Positions 56,877 through 64,000 of a DNA stretch of 64,000 bases are shown piece after piece. How positions within the stretch are numbered: position 1 is the stretch's first letter; each line of letters opens with the position of its first letter. The translations under genes were made by a program, and so were the position numbers. The stretch comes from Oxalobacteraceae bacterium (lineage in GTDB: Bacteria > Pseudomonadota > Gammaproteobacteria > Burkholderiales > Burkholderiaceae_D), in NCBI GenBank assembly GCA_013284265.1, contig JABTBR010000019.1:51908-115907 (forward strand), in the 5' to 3' direction. The notes under the pieces are model-generated. The model did no database searches and had not been told where the DNA came from. It saw only the letters and a list, made by a program, of their open reading frames with translations.

Positions 56877-59575
56877 CACCAATCCTCCCGCACGGCGCGT
56901 ATCGGCCCGCCGGACAGCGCCTGGCGGCCGGACAGCAAGGCCGTCAGCGCGGCCGCGCCCAGCAGCAGCGCCGCGACGCCGGCTAGCAGGGGCCAGGGCA
57001 GGTGCATCTGCATGGTCCAGTGGAAGGACTGCGGGTTGACCACATAAACCAGGATCAGGGAGATGATCCAGCCCAGCACAAAGCCGGTGGCGATGCCCAG
57101 CGCGGTCAGCGCGCCACCTTCGACGGCGAGGATGGCCAGGATCTGGCGCCGGGTCACGCCCACGTGGCGCAGCATGCCGAACTCGCGCGAGCGCGCCAGC
57201 GTCTGGGCCGAGAAGGTGGCGGCCACGCCGAACAGGCCGATGACGATGGCGATCGCCTCGAGCAGATAGGTAATGGCGAAGCTGCGGTCGAATACGGTCA
57301 TGCTCATGGCGCGGATCTCGGTGGGGGCGCTCATTTCCAGCGTGGCGCCGAAGGGCAGGGCTTTGACGCGCCGCTGGACGTCGGCCAGGCTGGCGCCGGG
57401 CGCAAGCCATAGCGCGGCGTCGCTGACGTCCATGTCGCCGGTGATGGCGCGGTAGTCGCTCAGACGGATCTGTACCGCGCCGGTCGGGCGGGAATAGTCG
57501 CGCCAGACGCCGGCGACAATAAAGGAATGCAGTGCGCCGCCCAGCGGCAGTGCAATGCGCTGGCCCGGCGCCATGCCGTACAGATCCACCATGGCCTCGG
57601 ATACCCAGGCGGGAGGCGGGCCGCCGGCCGGCAGCGCCGACAGCGGCAGCAGTTGGCCGACGATACTCATGGCCTTCGATGGTTCGGCGGCGTCGATATT
57701 GCGCGCCATCAGGCCGATGTTGGGGCGGCCCGGGGTCAGCGACAGCGAACGGGCGCGCAGGAAGTCGGCCTTGGCCAGGCCCGGAAGGGCTTGGATGGCC
57801 GCCTGTTCGGGCGCATGCAGACCGGCGGTGCTGCCGGCGCTGGCGCTGCGCAGGTACAGGTCGGCCGGCAGGATCTGCTGCAGCCAGTCGTCCAGCGACA
57901 CGCGGAAACTGGTCACCATGATCGCCATCGCCACCATCAGGCTGAAACTCGACAGCACGCCGCCCAGGGCAATGCCGGCCTGGCCGGAAGCATTGGCCAG
58001 CCGCGCCAGCGTCAGCGTGGGGACGGCGGGCGTGTCGCTGCGTCCCGCATAGGCCAGGGTCCAGCGCCGGTGCGCAAAGCGGAACACGCTCGCGGCCAGG
58101 CGCGGCATCAGCGCGATCGCGCCTATCAGCAGCAGGGCGATCGACAGGTAGCCGAACAGCGGCAGTTCAAATACGGGCGGTGCGAAAGCCAGCGCCGCGG
58201 CCAGCACCAGGCACAGCAGGGCGGGCCAGGCGGTCGAGAGCGGCGCCATGGCCGCTTCCTCGGTGCCCGACTTGAGTGCTACCGCAGGCTGGGCGCGCGC
58301 CGCCTCCCAGGCCGGTGCGGCGCAGCCCAGCAGGGCCACGCCGACGCCCAGTCCAAAATAGATGCAGGCCGCCAGCGGGGTGAACTGCACCTGCGGGCGC
58401 ACGCCGGAGAAGTAGCCGGCACCAAGGTCGCCACCAAAATAGTACAGCGCGGCGGCGGCCATGCCGTAGCCGGCGGCGATGCCGATCAGCGAACCGGCCA
58501 CGCCCAGCGCCAGTCCCTCCAGCAGGATCTGGCGCAGCAGCGCGCGCCGGTCCAGGCCCAGCACGCGCAGCAGCGCGAACTGGCTGCGGCGCCGGATCAC
58601 CGACAGCGCCTGGGTGGAGAACACCAGGAAGGCGCCGGTGAACAGGGCCACCAGCGCGAGCACGGTCAGGTTGACGCGGTAGGCCCGGCTCATGCTGCCG
58701 TTGCGGCTGTTCTGTTCATCGTCATTGGGCTGGTTGATGCGGAAGCGGCCCGGGAAATCGCGCTTCAGGTCCTGCTCCAACTGCGCCTGGAAGGCGTCGC
58801 GGTTGACGCCGTCGCGCAGCTTGATGTCGATGCGCGAGAGCTGTCCCAGCTTGTTGAAGCGCCACTGCGCCGCGCCCAGGTCCATCGTGCCGATGCGCTG
58901 GCCCGCGCGGGCGCGCTGCAGCGAGCCGGCCACGCGCAGCGCCACCGTCCCTGTGCCCGATTGCAGCGCGATCGAGGCGCCGCCCGCCGGCTTGAGCCAG
59001 GCCTGCGCGGCGGCGGACAGGAAGACTGAGTCGTCGGCCAGTACATCCTCCGGATTGCCCTTCTCGGTAGCGCCGATCAGGTCGGGCGAGACGAAGCCGG
59101 CGCGGAAGGCGTCCAGGCCGATGATCTTGAGCGCGGTTTTCTCGCCGGGGACGGTGGCGTCGAACTCCAGCACCGGCGAGGCCACGGCCACGCCTTCGCG
59201 CTGGGCCAGGCGCGGATAAATTTGCTCGTCAAAATAGGCTTCGCTGCCGCTGAGCTGCAGGTCGGCCATGCCGGACAAGCCCTTGATGGCGGACGAAAAT
59301 TCGTTAAAGGCCGCCGCGTTGATCAGATGGATGGCAAAGCCGAGCGAGATGCCGACCGCGATGGCGGCGATGGCGACCAGCGCACGCACCGGGTGGGCGC
59401 GCCACTCGCCGATCAGCAACCAGCGCGACATGCGGCGCATGCCGGCGCGGACACCGATGCCGGTGTCGGAGACACCCGGATGGGCATTGCCGCTGCCGCC
59501 ATGGTTTGTGGGCGCCGGCGCATGCGCACTGCCGCTACCCGGCGGTGTAATCGTGTCCGGCCTCAACGGGGACAC
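56876..59575 (-). CDS. Large FtsX-type ABC permease
   Basis: This encodes 899 residues from a GTG start (an internal ATG at 59440, MRRMSRWLL, is an alternative that removes a Gly/Pro/His-rich start). The layout is typical of fused MacB/AttFG-like permeases. A first helix (ALVAIAAIAVGISLGFAIHL) leads to a periplasmic domain, then three helices (about 290-420), a linker with four more, a second periplasmic domain, and three final helices. Two FtsX motifs are present. It is encoded with the lipocalin protein, but no separate ATP-binding subunit is nearby. It overlaps the end of the DUF4124 gene by 13 bases. Confidence 0.85.
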   Translation of the reverse strand: MSPLRPDTITPPGSGSAHAPAPTNHGGSGNAHPGVSDTGIGVRAGMRRMSRWLLIGEWRAHPVRALVAIAAIAVGISLGFAIHLINAAAFNEFSSAIKGLSGMADLQLSGSEAYFDEQIYPRLAQREGVAVASPVLEFDATVPGEKTALKIIGLDAFRAGFVSPDLIGATEKGNPEDVLADDSVFLSAAAQAWLKPAGGASIALQSGTGTVALRVAGSLQRARAGQRIGTMDLGAAQWRFNKLGQLSRIDIKLRDGVNRDAFQAQLEQDLKRDFPGRFRINQPNDDEQNSRNGSMSRAYRVNLTVLALVALFTGAFLVFSTQALSVIRRRSQFALLRVLGLDRRALLRQILLEGLALGVAGSLIGIAAGYGMAAAALYYFGGDLGAGYFSGVRPQVQFTPLAACIYFGLGVGVALLGCAAPAWEAARAQPAVALKSGTEEAAMAPLSTAWPALLCLVLAAALAFAPPVFELPLFGYLSIALLLIGAIALMPRLAASVFRFAHRRWTLAYAGRSDTPAVPTLTLARLANASGQAGIALGGVLSSFSLMVAMAIMVTSFRVSLDDWLQQILPADLYLRSASAGSTAGLHAPEQAAIQALPGLAKADFLRARSLSLTPGRPNIGLMARNIDAAEPSKAMSIVGQLLPLSALPAGGPPPAWVSEAMVDLYGMAPGQRIALPLGGALHSFIVAGVWRDYSRPTGAVQIRLSDYRAITGDMDVSDAALWLAPGASLADVQRRVKALPFGATLEMSAPTEIRAMSMTVFDRSFAITYLLEAIAIVIGLFGVAATFSAQTLARSREFGMLRHVGVTRRQILAILAVEGGALTALGIATGFVLGWIISLILVYVVNPQSFHWTMQMHLPWPLLAGVAALLLGAAALTALLSGRQALSGGPIRAVREDW

Positions 59576-60018
59576 TCAAGGGCGACCGTCTCGGCGGCGC
59601 GCCTGGCTTTGCGCCGCGCCGCCTCGCTGTTCTGGAGCGTCGCGCCGCGCGCGTCTTCCTCAGCCCATTTCTGTTTCTGGCGCAGCTGCCCGCATTTTTT
59701 GTAGCGGATGTCGGCGTCGCGGGCGGCGCGATCCTCGTCGCGGGCTTCGTACGCCTCCTTGCGGTGGCGCTCCTTTTCCAGCCGGTCTGCTTCTTTTTTC
59801 AATTGTTTCAGCTCGGCCTTGGCCGAAGGCGCGGGGGGCGCCGGCGCGTCCGGTACCGCGAGAACCGTGCCCGTTCCAGCCGCACAGGGCGACTCGCTAT
59901 AGCTGATCTTCCCATCCACCGTGCATTTGTAGACGGTCTGGGCCTGCGCGCCATTCGCCAGCAAAACCAGCATCGCGCCCAGCGCGGCCGACTTGATTGA
60001 AAGGCTGAGCGTATTCAC
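59563..60018 (-). CDS. DUF4124 protein, secreted
   Basis: This encodes 151 residues. A signal peptide ends at AQA. The DUF4124 motif TVYKCTVDGKISYSESPC follows directly. The remaining part is a long charged helix (KAELKQLKKEADRLEKER) and a basic region with cysteines. DUF4124 proteins are periplasmic and of unknown function. The ATG overlaps the stop of the FAD oxidase gene (ATGA). Confidence 0.85.
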   Translation of the reverse strand: MNTLSLSIKSAALGAMLVLLANGAQAQTVYKCTVDGKISYSESPCAAGTGTVLAVPDAPAPPAPSAKAELKQLKKEADRLEKERHRKEAYEARDEDRAARDADIRYKKCGQLRQKQKWAEEDARGATLQNSEAARRKARRAAETVALECPR

Positions 60019-61460
60019 AGGATCTTCCCCGGATTCATGATACCGAGCGGGTCGAGCGCCGCTTTAATCGCGCGCATCATATTCAGCTCGACGGCAGATT
60101 TGTAATGGGCCAGCTCTTCGCGTTTGAGCGCACCGATGCCGTGCTCCGCCGAGATCGAGCCGCCAAAGTCCATCACGCTGTCGTGCACCACGCGGTTGAC
60201 CCGGTCCTGCTTGGACAGGAAGTCCTCGTTCGAGATGCCGGGCGGCGGCGCCACGTTAAAGTGCAGATTGCCGTCGCCCAGATGGCCGAAACACACCAGC
60301 TGGCAGCCGGGGAAAGCCTGTTCCAGCAGCGGCGCTGTGACGCCGATAAAGTCGGCGATGCGCGACACCGGCAGCGAAATGTCGTGCTTGATGTTCTTGC
60401 CATCGGCCGCCTGCGCCAGTGGAATATGCTCGCGCAACTGCCACAGCCCCGCCGACTGCGCGACCGAGTTGGCCACCACGGCGTCGCTGATGCTGCCTTC
60501 TTCCAGCGCCGCACCGATGCCCGTCTCCAGCAGCGCGATCGCATGCTGTTCCGATTCGCTGCTGGATAGCTCCAGCAGCACATACTGCCCATGCTCCTGC
60601 GTGAACGGCTTGGGCAACTGCGGGAAATGGCGCGCCACCAGTTGCAGGCAGAACGAGGACATTAGCTCGAAGGCGGTCAGGCTGGCACCGCAGCGGTCCT
60701 GCATGGTGCTCAGCAGGCGCAGCGCGTGCGCCGGCGAGGGCAGTGCGGCCAGTGCGGTGATGCTGGCGCGCGGCTGCGGATGCAGCTTGAGCACCGCGCC
60801 GGTGATGATGCCCAGCGTGCCCTCGGCGCCGATGAACAGGTCGCGCAGATCGTAGCCGGTATTGTCCTTGCGCAGACCGCGCAAGCCATCCCAGATCTCG
60901 CCCTGCGGCGTGACCACTTCCAGCCCCAGGCACAGTTCACGCGTATTCCCGTAGCGCAGAACGGCGGTGCCGCCCGCATTGGTCGATAAATTGCCGCCGA
61001 TGGTGCAACTGCCTTCGGCCGCCAGCGACAGCGGGAACAGGCAGCCCGCCTGGGCCGCCGCTTCCTGCACATGCTGGAGAATGCAGCCGGCATCGACCGT
61101 CATGGTGCGGTTGACCGGATCGACCGCGCGTACCGTGTTCAGGCGTGCCAGCGACAGCACTACGGCCGCGCCGCTGGCGTCGGGAATCCCGCCCAGCACC
61201 AGCCCGGTCTTGCCGCCCTGCGGCACCAGCGGCACACGCCATTGCGCGCAGGCCGCCACCAGCGCGGCCACTTGCGGCACGGTGGAGGGACGCAGCACGG
61301 CGGCGGCGCGGCCGGTGAAGCGTCCGCGCCAGTCGGTGAGGTAGGGGGCCATGTCGTCCGCCGACGTCAATACGAATGCGGCGCCGGCGATGCGGCGGCA
61401 TTCGGTCAGGAACTCGGCCGGCGCTGAGCCAGCGGCGGCGGCGGACGATTCGGCGTTCAT
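60015..61460 (-). CDS. FAD-linked oxidase (D-2-hydroxyacid dehydrogenase / GlcD type)
   Basis: This encodes 481 residues. The PCMH-type FAD-binding domain includes VPQGGKTGLVLGG, the key GGNLSTNAGGTAVLRYGNTR and FIGAEGTLGIITGAVLKLHP. The C-terminal FAD-linked oxidase domain has CFGHLGDGNLHFNVAPP and SAEHGIGALKREEL. It resembles D-2-hydroxyglutarate or D-lactate/glycolate dehydrogenases, which pass electrons to the respiratory chain; the exact substrate is not readable from the sequence. It stands 7 bases after the DUF2069 stop in a minus-strand operon. Confidence 0.9.
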   Translation of the reverse strand: MNAESSAAAAGSAPAEFLTECRRIAGAAFVLTSADDMAPYLTDWRGRFTGRAAAVLRPSTVPQVAALVAACAQWRVPLVPQGGKTGLVLGGIPDASGAAVVLSLARLNTVRAVDPVNRTMTVDAGCILQHVQEAAAQAGCLFPLSLAAEGSCTIGGNLSTNAGGTAVLRYGNTRELCLGLEVVTPQGEIWDGLRGLRKDNTGYDLRDLFIGAEGTLGIITGAVLKLHPQPRASITALAALPSPAHALRLLSTMQDRCGASLTAFELMSSFCLQLVARHFPQLPKPFTQEHGQYVLLELSSSESEQHAIALLETGIGAALEEGSISDAVVANSVAQSAGLWQLREHIPLAQAADGKNIKHDISLPVSRIADFIGVTAPLLEQAFPGCQLVCFGHLGDGNLHFNVAPPPGISNEDFLSKQDRVNRVVHDSVMDFGGSISAEHGIGALKREELAHYKSAVELNMMRAIKAALDPLGIMNPGKIL

Positions 61461-61467
61461 GCGGGGT

Positions 61468-61868
61468 TCACTTGTTGGAGTTGACCTTGGCCAGCAATTC
61501 CTTGGCCATTTTCTTGGCCGCTTTTTTGTATGGGCGCAGATACATCAGCGCGCAGACGAAGTAGATGCAGACGATGAAAGCTTCGCCCCAGCCCAGCCAC
61601 GCCGAGGTCGTGCCCACATCGCTGTAGCCGCGCACCACGCCCTCGGTGAAGTAGAGCAGGATCACCATCGAGGTCCACTGCAGCGTATAGATATCGCGCT
61701 TGATCACGCCCAGCAGGGGAATCAGCAGCGGCGCGGCCTTCAGCGCGACCCAGGAGCCGCCCGGATGCAGCGGGGCGATCACCAGCTCCCACAGCAGGCA
61801 CCAGACGATCAGCGTGACCAGGCTGCCGATCGCACCCCAGTGAAAATACTTGTGCATGGCGCTATCCA

Positions 61869-61869
<1 letters not shown>
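61468..61869 (-). CDS. DUF2069 membrane protein
   Basis: This encodes 133 residues with four membrane helices (LVTLIVWCLLWELVIAPL; KAAPLLIPLLGVI; TSMVILLYFTEGVVRGYSD; AFIVCIYFVCALMYL) and a basic tail. It is the DUF2069 family, which is almost always encoded beside wrbA in Betaproteobacteria, as here. The start codon shares one base with the wrbA stop. Function unknown. Confidence 0.9.
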
Positions 61870-62540
<671 letters not shown>

Positions 62541-62604
62541 TTACATGTTTTCAAACTATATACGTCCTTTTTTCCAATACATCAAGCATAGCTGCAAGGG
62601 CGGC

Positions 62605-63921
62605 ATGGCCACCATGCGCTCGCTGTCGTGGCAGGAAATCCGCGATCTGATGCTGTTCGCGCGCCGCCGCCTGCGCGAGGAAAGCCTGCCGCAGGTCGCC
62701 GGCAGCCTGACTTTTACCTCCGTGTTCGCGCTGGTGCCGCTGCTGACGATCGCGCTGGCGATCTTCACCACCTTCCCGATGTTCAATACCTTCCGTACCT
62801 CGCTGGAAGCGTATTTTGTCCAGAGCGTGATGCCGAAGGCGATCGCCAACACCATTCTGTCCTATTTGACCACCTTCGCCTCCAAGGCCACACGGCTGTC
62901 CGCGGTCGGCGCGATGGTGCTGATCCTGACCTCGGTGGCGATGATGGGGATGATCGAACGGGTGTTCAACCGCATCTGGCGGGTGCGTAGCGAACGGCGC
63001 CTGACCAAGCGGATTCTGGTTTACTGGGCTATTATCACCCTCGGCCCCCTGCTGGTGGGCGTGTCGTTGACGCTGTCCTCGCAGTTTTTCATGGCCACCA
63101 GCGATCTGGTGGGTGATGTTCCTATCGTCGGCGCGTTGCTGTACACCGTGGTGTCGCTGGCGCTGACCGCAGGCGGCTTTACCTTCCTGTATGTGGTGGT
63201 GCCGAACCGCCAGGTCGACTGGCGTGATGCGGCCTGGGGTGGCCTGGTGGCCGGTCTGGCGTTCGAGGTGGCCAAGCGCGCGTTCGCGGTCTTTATTATC
63301 CAGTCGCCGACGTATTCCAAGATCTATGGCGCCTTGGCCGCGCTGCCGCTGTTCCTGCTGTGGGTGTATGTGTCCTGGCTGATCACGCTGGTCGGCGCGC
63401 TGCTGGTGGCCGCGCTGCCGGTGGTGAAGTATGAGCGCTGGTGGTACGAGCCGGCGCCGGGCGGCGAGTTTGTCGATGCGATGGCGATTTTGAAGGTGCT
63501 GCATGTGGCCTGTGTGTGCGGCGATACGGCGCTGGTCAGTTCGCGCAAGATCCGCTCGCAGACGCGGCTGGGTTTTGATGAGATGGATATGCTGCTGGAG
63601 AAAATGCTGGCCGAAGGCTGGGTCGGGCGTATCAACCTGGAGGCGACGTCGCGGGTGCAGTGGGGTAAGCGGATCAGTGACGGCACCGATCACTGGGTGC
63701 TGCTGGCCAATGTGAACAAGCTGACGTTGTCGGATGTGTACCGTTTGTTCGTGTTTGGCGGCATGCCGGTCAATGCTGGCGTGGTGGCCGACAGTGATAA
63801 TGAGCGCGACTTGAAGGCCGCGCGCGATGCCGCCGGGCTGGCGCGGGAGGTGGAGACGGCCGTTGAACGCGGCCTTGGACGCACCCTGGCCGAGCAGTTT
63901 GGGCCGTTAGACTGCCGTTAA
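62605..63921 (+). CDS. YihY/UPF0761 family inner-membrane protein
   Basis: This encodes 438 residues from ATG 62605. The domain starts with REESLPQVAGSLTFTSVFAL and has six membrane helices, with the family motif VPNRQVDWRDAAWGGLVAGL and AFAVFIIQSPTYSKIYGALA. After the membrane region comes a ~150-residue cytoplasmic tail with a winged-helix-like stretch. The family was once called ribonuclease BN, which is not supported; its role is unknown. AAGGGCGGC precedes 62605; an earlier in-frame ATG at 62545 has no such site. Divergent from wrbA. Confidence 0.87.
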   Translation: MATMRSLSWQEIRDLMLFARRRLREESLPQVAGSLTFTSVFALVPLLTIALAIFTTFPMFNTFRTSLEAYFVQSVMPKAIANTILSYLTTFASKATRLSAVGAMVLILTSVAMMGMIERVFNRIWRVRSERRLTKRILVYWAIITLGPLLVGVSLTLSSQFFMATSDLVGDVPIVGALLYTVVSLALTAGGFTFLYVVVPNRQVDWRDAAWGGLVAGLAFEVAKRAFAVFIIQSPTYSKIYGALAALPLFLLWVYVSWLITLVGALLVAALPVVKYERWWYEPAPGGEFVDAMAILKVLHVACVCGDTALVSSRKIRSQTRLGFDEMDMLLEKMLAEGWVGRINLEATSRVQWGKRISDGTDHWVLLANVNKLTLSDVYRLFVFGGMPVNAGVVADSDNERDLKAARDAAGLAREVETAVERGLGRTLAEQFGPLDCR

Positions 63922-63959
63922 CGGTTTTGCTGGGCTGTTAGATTTTTGGCGCCACCTTG

Positions 63960-64000
63960 AACCCACGGCGTAACCCTGGGGTCTGACCCGGCGGGTCAGC
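63960..64000. repeat. Long palindromic repeat, copy 3, cut by the window edge
   Basis: AACCCACGGC (63960-63969), then GTAACCCTGGGGTCTGACCC and GGCGGGTCAG. This is the reverse complement of copy 2, so the element is in the opposite orientation. It follows the YihY-type gene by 38 bases; the right arm lies beyond the window. Confidence 0.85.

Overview
The window is high-GC chromosomal DNA from a betaproteobacterium, most likely Oxalobacteraceae (Massilia, Duganella or Janthinobacterium type). Evidence for this is the core gene set and order (lolC/E-lolD-tatD near comEC, dcd, folA, thyA, rhlE, wrbA-DUF2069), PEP-CTERM proteins, a long ThyA and many DUF1800/DUF1501 genes. The assignment comes from reading translated genes, not from a database search. 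No tRNA, rRNA, CRISPR array, IS element or prophage was recognised.

Layout. 1-6.1 kb: lipoprotein release (LolC/E end, LolD), TatD nuclease, two secreted unknown proteins, a palindromic repeat and ComEC. 6.1-9.7 kb: two PEP-CTERM proteins, an alpha/beta hydrolase, dCTP deaminase and a FlxA-like coiled-coil protein. 9.7-13 kb: a three-gene Gtr-type glycosylation operon (GT2, GtrA flippase, GT-C membrane protein). 13-17.8 kb: a CpxRA-like two-component system facing a Spy/CpxP-like periplasmic protein, with perfect CpxR-type boxes between them, then a Ser/Asp-rich protein and an intradiol-dioxygenase-fold lipoprotein. 18-25.7 kb: three tandem DUF1800-DUF1501 pairs on the minus strand; the last-placed one has been collapsed by an internal deletion.

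26-34.7 kb is the most unusual region. Seven tightly packed plus-strand genes follow a textbook sigma-54 promoter (26073-26088) and face a sigma-54 activator gene. They encode two paralogous small proteins (one with a glycine zipper), an HExxH protein, a 710-aa protein of unknown type, an AONS-like PLP enzyme, a GIY-YIG nuclease-like protein and a 67-aa CxC/CxxC protein. Three of the products end in the same motif, G-R-W-x-R-x-G-x-(K/R)-(I/L)-(V/I)-(L/V). I do not recognise this as a described system.

34.8-39.1 kb: a lipoprotein, a basic amino acid decarboxylase, DUF4337 and FolA. 39.5-49.1 kb: an insert-like block between folA and thyA holding carA, a carB fused to a nucleoside 2-deoxyribosyltransferase-like domain, a chemoreceptor, a soluble RsbRD-type histidine kinase, a Cache-domain protein, an NTF2-like protein and an AT-richer secreted protein. 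49.3-62.5 kb: a long minus-strand run of an alpha/beta hydrolase, ThyA, RhlE, a threonine aldolase-like enzyme, an ABC exporter, an AttH/CrtC-type lipocalin protein with an FtsX-type permease, DUF4124, an FAD-linked oxidase, DUF2069 and WrbA. The window ends with a YihY-type membrane protein and a third copy of the palindromic repeat.
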